A stretch of DNA of 64,000 nucleotides from Persephonella hydrogeniphila (GTDB lineage: Bacteria; Aquificota; Aquificia; Aquificales; Hydrogenothermaceae), in NCBI RefSeq assembly GCF_900215515.1, contig NZ_OBEI01000001.1, forward strand, positions 310,001-374,000. The letters run 5' to 3'. How positions within the stretch are numbered: position 1 is the stretch's first letter; each line of letters opens with the position of its first letter. Position numbers and translations under genes: made by a program. The notes under the pieces are model-generated. The model made no database searches. It was not told the DNA's origin and saw nothing but the letters and a program-made list of their open reading frames with translations. Of this stretch, positions 1-7,363 are shown one piece after another.

Positions 1-402
1 ATAGATATAGACTCTCAGGTCATAAAAGAAGCTAAAAAAGGTGTATACACAGAAAGCAGCATGAGAAATACCCCAGAAAAAATAAAATCCAGATACTTTA
101 AAAATGCAGGAAATCTATACCATATAGACAAAAAACTGAAAGATTCTGTCTCTTTCGAAAATGTAAATGTTTTAGACAGATACAAAATGAAAAAATTAGG
201 AAAGTTTGATGTTATTTTTTCAAGAAATATGCTTATTTATTTTGAGGAAAATGTACGCAAAGAAGTTATCGCAAACTTTTACAGCATGCTAAAATCAGAT
301 GGATATCTCATACTGTCCCATGTAGAACGCATACCAGAATCTATCCAGCTTTTTAAAAAAATAAAAATAGGGAATTCTATAATATACAAGAAAAACAGTT
401 AA
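1..402 (+). CDS. cheR: CheR-type chemotaxis methyltransferase, C-terminal part (5' end outside window)
   Basis: The reading frame is open from base 1, so the gene begins before the window; 133 residues are visible. CheR enzymes methylate glutamates of chemoreceptors using S-adenosylmethionine. The visible part starts in the SAM-binding domain (a DID-type acidic strand end, then a GVYTESSMRN segment like the conserved GxYxxxxxR of CheR). It continues with the hallmark FDVIFSRNMLIYF motif and a GYLILSHVE strand. The 3' end overlaps the bioA stop by 4 bases, tail to tail. No other chemotaxis gene is in view, so the operon must lie upstream. Family assignment is secure; the exact symbol is inferred. 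Confidence 0.85.
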   Translation: MDIDSQVIKEAKKGVYTESSMRNTPEKIKSRYFKNAGNLYHIDKKLKDSVSFENVNVLDRYKMKKLGKFDVIFSRNMLIYFEENVRKEVIANFYSMLKSDGYLILSHVERIPESIQLFKKIKIGNSIIYKKNS

Positions 403-1760
403 ACCTTTTCAAGGGCTTTAATACTTTCAAACATTGTATCAAGCAGATATTCTAATTCCTTCTCAGATATTACAAGAGGAGGCATTATTACCATAACATC
501 CCCAAGTGGCCTGACCCATACACCTTTTTCCATCATCATTCTTGCCACTTTAAAACCTGTTCTTTCCCCGTAAGGAAAAGGTTCATTTTTCTCTTTATCC
601 TTCACAAGCTCAATCCCTGCCATAAAACCATACTGTCTCACATCACCAACATGTTTAAGAGTCCAGAACTCTTTAAGTCTTTCCTCAAGAAGTTTTATTT
701 TTGGTTGAAGTTTTTTTAATGTTTGCTCTTCCTCAAACAGCTCTAAATTGGCTATTGCAACACTGCAAGCAAGGGGATTTCCTGTATAGGTATGTCCATG
801 GTAAAAATGCTTTGCTTCCCCAAACTCTCCAAGAAAAGCATCGAATATATCATCTGTAACAACAGTCGCAGCAAGTGGCAGGTATCCTCCAGTTATGCCT
901 TTACCTAAAGCCATTATATCTGGCTCTACTCCTTCTTTTTCACAAGCAAACATATATCCAGTTCTACCAAATCCTGTTGCTACCTCATCAACGATCATCA
1001 AGATATTGTACTCATCACATATCCTTCTTATCTCTTTCAGATATCCCTTTGGAAAAGGAAGAATTCCTGCAGCACCTTGAACTCCTGCTTCTAAAACAAA
1101 AGCTGCAATTTCCTGATGGTTGTGGAATATAAAATCCTCGACCTCCTCTATGAGAATTTTTGTTGTGTCGTATTCAAGAGCCTTCTCTCTGCCTACTTTT
1201 TTGACAGCTTCAAGATAAGGAGATGGCACTTTATAAACATCAAAAAGTAGGGGTCTGTACTTTTCATGAAATATATTAATTCCTCCGACACTGACGCTCC
1301 CTATGGTATCACCATGGTAAGCCTCAGACAGAGTAACAAATTTTGTTTTTTTCTCCCCTTTATTATGCCAGTAATGATAGGCGATTTTTATAGCTATCTC
1401 CATAGCCTCAGCACCATCTTCAGAATAAAAGACCTTTGTAAGCCTGGGAGGAGTAATATCAACAAGATTTTTTGCAAAAACTATTGCAGGAACATTAGAA
1501 GCCCCCAGCGTCGTAAAATGAGCTATCTTATTTACCTGCTCAATCAAGGCTTTATTCAGTTTTGGATGGTTATGGCCATGCACATTGCACCACAAAGAAG
1601 CAACACCATCAAGATATTTTTTGCCGTTTATATCATACACATATACACCTTCTCCTTTCTCAACTATAAGGTTTTCTTCTTCTCTGTAGACTTTCATCTG
1701 TGTAAAAGGATGCCAGAAGTACTCTTTATCCCACTCTTTCAGATATTCTCTTTTTAGCAT
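399..1760 (-). CDS. bioA: adenosylmethionine-8-amino-7-oxononanoate aminotransferase
   Basis: This PLP-dependent class III aminotransferase makes 7,8-diaminopelargonic acid in biotin synthesis, with S-adenosylmethionine as amino donor. The 453-residue length fits the family. The N-terminus has the BioA-typical WHPFTQM segment, followed by an SLWCNVHGHNHP motif, a DEVATGFGRTG motif (PLP ring aspartate) and the Schiff-base lysine near K287 in ALGKGITGG. An upstream in-frame ATG at 1796 is possible, but the ATG at 1760 has a strong GGAAGGTGG Shine-Dalgarno and starts at the usual family position. No other bio gene is nearby. The gene is divergent from the repeat protein at 1865. Confidence 0.93.
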   Translation of the reverse strand: MLKREYLKEWDKEYFWHPFTQMKVYREEENLIVEKGEGVYVYDINGKKYLDGVASLWCNVHGHNHPKLNKALIEQVNKIAHFTTLGASNVPAIVFAKNLVDITPPRLTKVFYSEDGAEAMEIAIKIAYHYWHNKGEKKTKFVTLSEAYHGDTIGSVSVGGINIFHEKYRPLLFDVYKVPSPYLEAVKKVGREKALEYDTTKILIEEVEDFIFHNHQEIAAFVLEAGVQGAAGILPFPKGYLKEIRRICDEYNILMIVDEVATGFGRTGYMFACEKEGVEPDIMALGKGITGGYLPLAATVVTDDIFDAFLGEFGEAKHFYHGHTYTGNPLACSVAIANLELFEEEQTLKKLQPKIKLLEERLKEFWTLKHVGDVRQYGFMAGIELVKDKEKNEPFPYGERTGFKVARMMMEKGVWVRPLGDVMVIMPPLVISEKELEYLLDTMFESIKALEKV

Positions 1761-1864
1761 TTTTCCACCTTCCTTTTTATTTAAATTATAAATCAATGAA
1801 TTTCCTCATAAGAAACAAACAGACACAGGGATATTATTTTATGAAAATCTTACAGGAGAGAAGA

Positions 1865-2470
1865 ATGTTTAACAAATTTTCCTACTACTTTAAAGAAGGT
1901 CTTCCAAAAGGAGAAAGTGACTATTTTATCGCGACTGAAGAAGAGTTAGATAGAAACAACCCTTTAAAAGACCTGAAAAAAGTAAAATGGGCTATTTATG
2001 ATAAAAACGGGAAAAGAGTTTCAGATTTTTACGACTGGATATCTCCCCTTGGTATTGTAAAAGGTCAGTCTGAGTATTTCAGAGCCACAAAAAATGGAAA
2101 AGAGGCTATTTTCACATTAGAAAAACAGGTTACAGATTGGTTTGATAAGATCAGAGACAGGGGAGCTCTAACAGGAGAAAGTGATTATTTCTGGGGAAAA
2201 CTTAACGGATTTTACGCCCTTTACGATATAAAAACAGGAGAAAAAATAACAGAAAATTACAAATCATCAGTAATAGCAGGTGCGGTTGTAGGAAGATCAA
2301 ACTATATTGTAGGAAGTTATGGAGAAGAGATATTTTTTATTGTGGATATTGGGACAGGCCAAAAGGTCTCAAAAGATTTTGATGAACATAAATTAATTGA
2401 AATTTTGAAGCACGGAGATTTAGAAAAAGCTCTTAAAGAAATAAACAAGGGGGGAGTAAATCCCCCTTAA
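1865..2470 (+). CDS. WG/KWG-like repeat protein of unknown function
   Basis: Not a gene I can name. The 201-residue product has four spaced copies of a G-x-S-x-Y-F/I element (GESDYF at 16, GQSEYF at 67, GESDYF at 104, GRSNYI at 143). Each is set in a short beta-rich unit that also carries phrases such as WAIYDKNGKRVS and YALYDIKTGEKIT. This resembles WG beta-repeat proteins, but the repeats are irregular. There is no signal peptide or membrane segment. An in-frame ATG at 1796 exists; I prefer the ATG at 1865 because AGGAG lies six bases upstream. The last codons form half of a hairpin shared with tpx. Function unknown. Confidence 0.7.
   Translation: MFNKFSYYFKEGLPKGESDYFIATEEELDRNNPLKDLKKVKWAIYDKNGKRVSDFYDWISPLGIVKGQSEYFRATKNGKEAIFTLEKQVTDWFDKIRDRGALTGESDYFWGKLNGFYALYDIKTGEKITENYKSSVIAGAVVGRSNYIVGSYGEEIFFIVDIGTGQKVSKDFDEHKLIEILKHGDLEKALKEINKGGVNPP
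2447..2468 (+). terminator. bidirectional hairpin between the repeat protein and tpx
   Basis: AAGGGGG and CCCCCTT pair over 7 bp around an 8-base loop. The hairpin overlaps the last codons of the plus-strand gene and lies just beyond the tpx stop (2476) on the minus strand. The minus-strand copy is followed by TTGTTTATTT, a better T-tract than the plus-strand one, so it probably serves tpx best. Confidence 0.6.
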
Positions 2471-2475
2471 TCGGT

Positions 2476-2979
2476 TTATAAAGATTTTACGCAAGAAAGA
2501 ACATCATCATAATTAGGCTCTTCTGTAATCTCTGGAACAAGCTGTTTGTATACAACTTTTCCTTCTGCGTCAACTACAAAAACAGCCCTTGCGAGGATAC
2601 CTTTTAAAGCTCCCTCTGCAATAAGAACGCCGTACTTTTCCATATCTCTGTATCTAAAATCAGACGCTACAGTCACATTTTCGATATTAAAAGATTCACA
2701 GAATCTCTTTTCTGCAAAAGGAAGATCCATAGAAACAACTGTTACATCAATATCAAGACCTGCTACTATCTCGTTAAACTTTTTAGTCTCAGTTTCACAA
2801 ACAGGAGTATCAAGAGAAGGAACAGTTATTATCAGTTGTGGTTTTCCTTTTGCACCACCTATTGTTTTCTCAGAAAGATCTGAAGCAACAACAACAGCTT
2901 CTGGAGCTCTGTCGCCAACATTAATTTCAGGCCCTGCAAGGGCTACTGGATTTCCTTTAAGATTTACTGTTACTGCCAT
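2476..2979 (-). CDS. tpx: thiol peroxidase (atypical 2-Cys peroxiredoxin)
   Basis: This enzyme reduces hydrogen peroxide and lipid hydroperoxides in the cytoplasm with thioredoxin as reductant. The 167 residues match the Tpx family length. The peroxidatic cysteine is C61 in the Tpx signature SLDTPVC, and the resolving cysteine is C94 in AEKRFC; both match the E. coli Tpx spacing (61 and 95). The ATG at 2979 is preceded by AAAGGAGGT at good spacing. The gene stands alone and is divergent from the operon at 3223. The intergenic region holds inverted repeats that might bind a regulator, but no known redox-regulator box was recognised. Confidence 0.95.
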   Translation of the reverse strand: MAVTVNLKGNPVALAGPEINVGDRAPEAVVVASDLSEKTIGGAKGKPQLIITVPSLDTPVCETETKKFNEIVAGLDIDVTVVSMDLPFAEKRFCESFNIENVTVASDFRYRDMEKYGVLIAEGALKGILARAVFVVDAEGKVVYKQLVPEITEEPNYDDVLSCVKSL

Positions 2980-3103
2980 ACTAATACCTCCTTTGTTTTC
3001 TTTGCTTGTTTTGAAAAGATTTTACACATCAGATCCGTACCGTTTTATGATATTTCTCTTATTTCGTTAATAACTATGGAAGATCGTTATCTTTTTAAAT
3101 TTT

Positions 3104-3116
3104 AGTGTGCAACACT
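3104..3116. promoter_or_regulatory. short inverted repeat AGTGT-GCA-ACACT
   Basis: A perfect 5-bp inverted repeat with a 3-base centre in the divergent tpx/3223 intergenic region. It may be an operator, but in isolation a 5-bp palindrome is weak evidence. Confidence 0.25.
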
Positions 3117-3123
3117 CACTACC

Positions 3124-3142
3124 TTTAGTATTTTATACTAAA
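3124..3142. promoter_or_regulatory. 7-bp inverted repeat TTTAGTA-TTTTA-TACTAAA, candidate operator
   Basis: A perfect 7-5-7 inverted repeat ends five bases before the -35 box of the promoter at 3148. Its centre lies at about -49 relative to the expected transcription start, a position typical of activator sites. No poly-T follows on either strand, so a terminator is unlikely. Confidence 0.45.
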
Positions 3143-3147
3143 AAAAC

Positions 3148-3175
3148 TTGACATTATTTTAATTAGATATATATT
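3148..3175 (+). promoter_or_regulatory. sigma-70-type promoter of the 3223 operon
   Basis: A perfect -35 TTGACA (3148-3153) is followed after 16 bases by TATATT (3170-3175). The expected start is near 3182, about 40 bases before the first ATG of the RAMP/prefoldin-like operon. It is the cleanest promoter in the window. Confidence 0.6.
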
Positions 3176-3222
3176 GTAAGTATATATGTTTAACAAAATA
3201 AATAATAAAGAGGTTAGGAGAA

Positions 3223-3915
3223 ATGGATATTTTACAGCTAAGAGAATTACAGGCTATAAATACGCTTGTATTCGAAACTCTTGGACAACCGGAGAAAGAA
3301 AGAGAATTCAAGCTAAAATCACTGAAAAGATGGGGATTTGATCTTTTGTTAGGTAAAAAAGGAGGAGAAACCACCTATTTTACAGCTGTATCAGGAAAAA
3401 GATCTGTAGGAGAAAAATACACAGAGGATGAAATTTCTTACGAAGTTGAAGAAATTATCCATGAACTACCTAAAAACAAAAAAATATTTGCCCATATAGA
3501 GATGATACAGGGCAGAGCTTATCTAATTGGTGAACTACGGGAGGGAGAAGAAAATATAGAAATTCTCAGAGTTCCTGCAGGATCTATACTACTTGCCTAT
3601 TTCAAAAAACATAAACTTCACAATCTCATTGAGGCATTAAGAAATGTAGGAACAGCCTTAGAACTTGTAAAACAAAGAGGACAGGAAGGAAAACCAGTTT
3701 CTTATGAACAACTGCCTAATGTGGCAAGAAGATTTTTGAGAGGTGCTAAAGACCTCGAAAAAGATGCTGGATTTGGAAGGGTCGCACTTTCATATTGGGG
3801 AGAAAACAAAGATGGAGATGCAAGATTCAGAGTATCCTGGCTCCTTCCAACGATAGCCCTTTTTGATATAAACATAGCAGAAAAAGCAGATAAATTACTT
3901 GCTGCTTTTAAATAA
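3223..3915 (+). CDS. uncharacterised 230-aa protein, first gene of the RAMP/prefoldin-like operon
   Basis: I do not recognise this family. The soluble, mixed alpha/beta product has no signal peptide or membrane segment and no cysteine. Visible features are a GGETTYF stretch near 47-53, a strand segment [18 protein letters not shown] near 88-105, a long helical middle, and a C-terminal part with [20 protein letters not shown] and a hydrophobic end. The ATG at 3223 follows GAGGTTAGGAG, a good ribosome site. The stop is 14 bases before the next gene's preferred start. Its place as first gene behind a strong promoter suggests it works with the RAMP-like and prefoldin-like proteins; this is inference from context only. 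Confidence 0.75.
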   Translation: MDILQLRELQAINTLVFETLGQPEKEREFKLKSLKRWGFDLLLGKKGGETTYFTAVSGKRSVGEKYTEDEISYEVEEIIHELPKNKKIFAHIEMIQGRAYLIGELREGEENIEILRVPAGSILLAYFKKHKLHNLIEALRNVGTALELVKQRGQEGKPVSYEQLPNVARRFLRGAKDLEKDAGFGRVALSYWGENKDGDARFRVSWLLPTIALFDINIAEKADKLLAAFK

Positions 3916-3929
3916 GGGGGATGGGAGAT

Positions 3930-4652
3930 ATGGAATTTATCTGCTGGACACCTGTTATATTTAGCCGTAGCGGATTCCCAAGAGATGAGGAAGGTAAACC
4001 CTTCCTCCCTAAAAATCTTTTCATAGAGTCTATAACTTCAGCCATAATCTTTTACTACATAAAAAAGGACAGAGAAATAGAAAATAAACTGAGAAATATT
4101 TTATTAAAAGAACCACTAAACATAAAAAATCTCGGCAAAAAAATAAAAGAAGCAGTATTAGATAAATATCCTGTTCTTGACCAGCTCTACATACCAGAAA
4201 AAACCTACATCCCACAAAAATATATAAAAACAGAATATGTAGAGATCTTTGACCTGAAAAAGTGGATAGATATCAAAGGTTTCAAAACAGAAATATTTAA
4301 AGGAACTGTTCCTATAGAAATAAAATCTCCATATATAGAAAAGATAAAAGCTGCTGCTCACTCTTATGCTGAAGCTCTTGCAAAGATTGAGCACTCTTTA
4401 TTAAAGGGTCATCCTTTATCTTCCTACTTTTATGAACCTTTAATCAATGAGATAAAAAAATGGGATATACCTTTAAGGACAGGTATGTGGACTGAAGTTG
4501 CTTTTAGAGGAGATTTGCTGTTCTTCTGGAGGATAAAGGAAGTTCGAGAAAAAATTATGAAAGAACTAAAAACAGATATAAGACCTAGATATGTTCTTTA
4601 TCTTCCAAAAGAAAAACAAACCACAGGATGGACAGAATTAAAAATCAAATAA
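3930..4652 (+). CDS. RAMP-superfamily-like protein resembling CRISPR Csm5 (tentative)
   Basis: The 240-residue product begins with ICWTPVIFSRSG, followed by GKPFLPKNLFIESITSAI. Csm5 and related RAMPs typically start with a TPV(H)IGSG strand and loop and continue with a PY(I)PGSSLKGAI segment; the LPKN motif here would be a degenerate form. The middle is helical, PLRTGMWTEVAF could be the second-domain loop, and the C-terminus PKEKQTTGWTELKIK resembles the GW-containing end of Csm5. The glycine-rich loops are weak and no catalytic histidine stands out. No Cas10, Csm/Cmr subunit or array is in the window. The ATG at 3921 is also possible, but it directly abuts the GGGGG. The family call is an inference from motif patterns. 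Confidence 0.4.
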   Translation: MEFICWTPVIFSRSGFPRDEEGKPFLPKNLFIESITSAIIFYYIKKDREIENKLRNILLKEPLNIKNLGKKIKEAVLDKYPVLDQLYIPEKTYIPQKYIKTEYVEIFDLKKWIDIKGFKTEIFKGTVPIEIKSPYIEKIKAAAHSYAEALAKIEHSLLKGHPLSSYFYEPLINEIKKWDIPLRTGMWTEVAFRGDLLFFWRIKEVREKIMKELKTDIRPRYVLYLPKEKQTTGWTELKIK

Positions 4653-4667
4653 AGGAGGTGATGTACA

Positions 4668-5114
4668 ATGGCAAAAAAAGAGGAGAAAAAAGTTCAACCA
4701 ACAACAGAAGAACTTAGCAGAGAGCTAAGAGGATATATAGCTCAAATTGAAGCTCTCAGGGCAGAAATAGCGGTTATAGATGAAAACATAGCCTCATACA
4801 GAACCGCTATTAAAACTATTAACAACCTTAGAGATCTTGGAAAAGGAAAAAATATCCTCATTCCAATTGGAGCTGGAGCCCAAATAGAGGCGAAAATTGA
4901 AGATCCAGAAAGGGTAGTAGTGAATATAGGTTCTGGAATATCTGCTGAACTTAAAGCTGAAGAAGCCTTAACCCAAATTGCAAAAGAGATAGCATCTCTC
5001 CAAGCATTAAGAAGAACCTTAGAAGAAGCAATAGCAGAAGCTTATGCAAAGACTGAAGAGCTTCTTCAGAAAACAAGAGAGATAGGCAAAGAAGAAGGAA
5101 AATCCTCAAAGTAA
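4668..5114 (+). CDS. prefoldin alpha-like (GimC-type) chaperone subunit
   Basis: The 148-residue protein has the prefoldin-alpha layout: an N-terminal coiled coil (about 14-55), two beta hairpins (about 62-96) and a C-terminal coiled coil (about 97-140). The hairpin phrases ILIPIGAGAQIEAKI and VVVNIGSGISAEL align by eye with the LVPLGGGxxVxAKI and VLVDIGAGVxVE pattern of archaeal alpha subunits. Prefoldin holds unfolded proteins in tentacle-like coiled coils; it is standard in archaea and eukaryotes and uncommon in bacteria. The ATG has AAAGGAGGTGA eight bases upstream. The gene lies 15 bases after the RAMP-like gene and just before a small prefoldin-beta-like ORF. The fold assignment is strong; the client is unknown. 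Confidence 0.75.
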   Translation: MAKKEEKKVQPTTEELSRELRGYIAQIEALRAEIAVIDENIASYRTAIKTINNLRDLGKGKNILIPIGAGAQIEAKIEDPERVVVNIGSGISAELKAEEALTQIAKEIASLQALRRTLEEAIAEAYAKTEELLQKTREIGKEEGKSSK

Positions 5115-5129
5115 GCTGAGGACGAAAAC

Positions 5130-5306
5130 ATGAAAGAAAAAGAAAAAAAACAGATAGAGAAAACCTTAGAACTGATAGAGCAACTGCCAGAAAATAGGAG
5201 GTTTTTTTACAATACGGGAGTTTTAATGATAGAGCTTACAAAAGAGGAAGCTGTTAAACTCCTTAAAAAAGAACTGGAAGGGCTGGGAGGAAACACACAT
5301 AGCTAA
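5130..5306 (+). CDS. 58-aa prefoldin-beta-like mini-protein
   Basis: ATG at 5130, stop TAA at 5304-5306, with GAGGA seven bases upstream of the start. The translation has a charged helix (1-18), then EQLPENRRFFYNTGVLMIEL and TKEEAVKLLKKELE. The central block resembles the beta hairpin of archaeal prefoldin beta (pattern LPDDAxVYKTVGxLxVxxTKEEAxxxLKEKxE). Both coiled-coil arms are much shorter than in the usual ~115-residue subunit, so it would be a minimal hairpin partner or a remnant. It follows the prefoldin-alpha-like gene by 15 bases and ends inside a terminator hairpin. The coding call rests on the ribosome site, position and motif; the function is inference. Confidence 0.6.
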   Translation: MKEKEKKQIEKTLELIEQLPENRRFFYNTGVLMIELTKEEAVKLLKKELEGLGGNTHS

Positions 5307-5325
5307 AGGGGCTTTATGCCCCTTT
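5305..5325 (+). terminator. hairpin after the prefoldin-like genes
   Basis: AAAGGGGC-TTTAT-GCCCCTTT, an 8-bp perfect stem with a 5-base loop. The tract after it is CCAATAAAA rather than poly-T, so termination may be partial. The YfdX gene downstream has its own ribosome site but no clear promoter, so some read-through is likely. Confidence 0.55.
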
Positions 5326-5353
5326 CCAATAAAATAACAAGGAGGTATTACAA

Positions 5354-6220
5354 ATGAGGGTATTACTATCTATTCTTTTGGGAGTGTTTATTATCATAGG
5401 AGTTTCTTCTGCGAAAGAAGAGAGTGCACAATCTCTTATAGAAAGCTCAGGAAAAAGAACAACAGAAAAAGTTCAAGCCAGAGAAATGTCAAAAGTTATA
5501 AAAGAAGCTGTAAATGTCTACGCTAAGGGAAATAGGGTACTTTTTCTTTTAAATCACAATAAGATAGAAGAGGCAAAAAAAGTTCTTGATCAGCTTGTTA
5601 AAGAATTGGACAAGCTTTCTACACAGTACAAAAAAATGGACAGACTTCCTATCGATGCCGTTATAACAGAAATAAGTGGAATTACAGACATAAAGGAAGC
5701 TGAAAAATTAGCAAAAGAAGCTAAAAAAGCTGTAGAGGATAATGATTTCATTAAAGCAAGATTTATACTAAACTCTTTGAGAGATGAGATACAGATTGAA
5801 ACTTTCTATCTTCCACTGTCTTTATACACTGAAGCTGTGAAACTGGCTCAAAAACTTCTCAAAGAAGGAAAAGTAAAAGATGCTATTGCACAGCTTCAGG
5901 TAGCTATAGGACTTGTAGAAGTTGAAACTACCATAATACCAAAACCTCTTGCTATAGCCTCATTACTGGTTGAAGATGCATCAAAAGCATTTAAGAAAAA
6001 TCCGGAAAAAGCTTTGAAGCTGTTAGATGAAGCAAAGAGACAGATAAAACTTGCAAAAGTACTTGGATATATAAAAACAGAAAAAGATATTTCTCCTCTC
6101 ATAGCACAGATAGAAAAGTTAGAGAAAGAGATCAAAGAAAAAGCAGGACGTAAGGAACATTTCAAAAAAGTGTTTGAAAACATAGAAAAAGTTAGAGAAA
6201 AAGCTACACAAACAAGATAG
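5354..6220 (+). CDS. YfdX-family periplasmic protein
   Basis: The 288-residue protein starts with a signal peptide (hydrophobic core 4-18, likely cut after VSSA near 20). The mature part is almost all helical and carries the features of the YfdX family (PF10938): LPIDAVITEISGITDIKEAEKLAKEA, then FIKARFILNSLRDEIQIET, then YLPLSLYTEAVKLAQKLLKEGK. E. coli YfdX is a periplasmic protein linked to acid and drug stress, with reported chaperone-like activity; its reaction is not settled. GGAGG lies before the ATG. It heads a four-gene group ending in the histone-fold protein. The family is clear; the role here is inferred to be envelope stress or folding. Confidence 0.8.
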   Translation: MRVLLSILLGVFIIIGVSSAKEESAQSLIESSGKRTTEKVQAREMSKVIKEAVNVYAKGNRVLFLLNHNKIEEAKKVLDQLVKELDKLSTQYKKMDRLPIDAVITEISGITDIKEAEKLAKEAKKAVEDNDFIKARFILNSLRDEIQIETFYLPLSLYTEAVKLAQKLLKEGKVKDAIAQLQVAIGLVEVETTIIPKPLAIASLLVEDASKAFKKNPEKALKLLDEAKRQIKLAKVLGYIKTEKDISPLIAQIEKLEKEIKEKAGRKEHFKKVFENIEKVREKATQTR

Positions 6221-6300
6221 AAAAATAAAAAAGAGAGGGGGAGGAGATTATTTCTAATTTTCATTATTAAAATCTAAAAATTCAAAAGGAGGTAATAGAA

Positions 6301-6780
6301 ATGAACAGGGTATTTCTGTTTTTTTTAACATCAGTAGTAGCTATCATTTTAGGATGGGGAGTAGGTGGATATATAACCTACAACAAAACAATTGAAGCTG
6401 TAGGCAAAATTCCAGCTTCTCCCATAGTAGTAAAAACTGTTTATGATAGAAAAAATCATACTGTAGTTTTCTCTGTTCTAAATACAGGAACTCTTCCTTT
6501 AACTGTAGTGTCTGAATCCTTTGTATTCAAACCGGGTAAGGAAAGTGCAGAAAAACAGTACAAAATGGAAAATATTCCTGCTCATATAACTCTTATTCCT
6601 TTAGGTATAACTACAGTTAGCTTAAAGCTAAAAAAAGGTTCTCAAGAGTTGAAATCAGGAGATATAGTGATGGCGACTCTACATTATGTACATCCCTTAT
6701 CTGATGATATATACACTGTAAGCCATAAATTTGAGTTTACAGGTAAGCCACAAGAAACTCCTCTAAAAAAAGTTAAATAA
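6301..6780 (+). CDS. membrane-anchored extracytoplasmic protein, unknown function
   Basis: Unrecognised, 159 residues. One N-terminal membrane segment (about 4-25, ending GWGVGGYI) is followed by a single beta-rich domain with short alternating strands such as TVVFSVLNTGTLPLTVV and a lysine-rich tail. The NTGTLPLTV phrase resembles Ig-like domains that pack beside membranes. GGAGG precedes the ATG at 6301, and the stop is 9 bases before the next gene. Position between YfdX and a four-helix membrane protein suggests an envelope complex. Known function: none I can name. Confidence 0.65.
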   Translation: MNRVFLFFLTSVVAIILGWGVGGYITYNKTIEAVGKIPASPIVVKTVYDRKNHTVVFSVLNTGTLPLTVVSESFVFKPGKESAEKQYKMENIPAHITLIPLGITTVSLKLKKGSQELKSGDIVMATLHYVHPLSDDIYTVSHKFEFTGKPQETPLKKVK

Positions 6781-6789
6781 GGAGGAAAA

Positions 6790-7362
6790 ATGATGAATTG
6801 GGAAAAAATTGCATGGTGGACATTTTGGATTACATTTGGTTTTTTAATTTTTTTGTTGTTCTATGGTTTAACAATATCATTTATAACAGCTTCATCTGTA
6901 GAGATAGCTTATTTACTTGGTTTAATTTCTTTTTTACTGTTGGGGAACAGACTTCTTTTCGGATACGGTTGGCTTTCTAACCTATTAGATAATGTTCTAA
7001 GTGTTAAAGAAGTTGATTTTTTGCAAAAAGAAAAAGTTAAAGAGAGATTAGAAAAAAGAAATTTTGAGCCTGAAGAAACGTTGCAGGAGCTCTCTTTCAA
7101 AGCTTTAATTATGCTCCTATTAAAAGACTTAGATTATTATAGATACACTTACTATGGTATATTTTTATTGTTGACATTGATCACATTAATGGCAAAACTC
7201 AACCTATTAGGGGAGTTCATTATAGGTAAATATATAGAAGGTGTTTTCTGGGGTGCTGCCACAATAACATTTTTTGTATGGGGTCTTGAACAGCTTTCTA
7301 AAGTATCTTTTGTAGAGTATAATCTAATTGGAATTAAAGAAAATAACAAAAAGGAGGAGTAA
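6790..7362 (+). CDS. four-helix integral membrane protein, unknown function
   Basis: Unrecognised, 190 residues. Two hydrophobic helices lie near 7-30 and 35-58. A charged cytoplasmic loop follows (about 65-105, many Lys and Glu), then two more helices (about 115-135 and 145-165), then a lysine-rich C-terminus. No catalytic motif was noticed. GGAGG lies upstream; either ATG 6790 or the adjacent ATG 6793 could be used. The stop is two bases before the histone-fold gene's start, suggesting translational coupling. Could be a small channel or scaffold; no evidence chooses between them. Confidence 0.65.
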   Translation: MMNWEKIAWWTFWITFGFLIFLLFYGLTISFITASSVEIAYLLGLISFLLLGNRLLFGYGWLSNLLDNVLSVKEVDFLQKEKVKERLEKRNFEPEETLQELSFKALIMLLLKDLDYYRYTYYGIFLLLTLITLMAKLNLLGEFIIGKYIEGVFWGAATITFFVWGLEQLSKVSFVEYNLIGIKENNKKEE

Positions 7363-7363
7363 T

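Noticed and set aside
2546-3070. 174-codon open frame antisense to tpx
   Set aside because: It is a mirror of the tpx reading frame, with no ribosome site and no recognisable protein features.
3124-3142. The 7-5-7 repeat as a terminator
   Set aside because: No T-run follows the stem on either strand and it sits directly upstream of a strong promoter.
3223-5306. CRISPR array or Cas10 near the RAMP-like gene
   Set aside because: I looked for repeated 24-40 base units and for HD/GGDD Cas10 motifs in the flanks and saw none.
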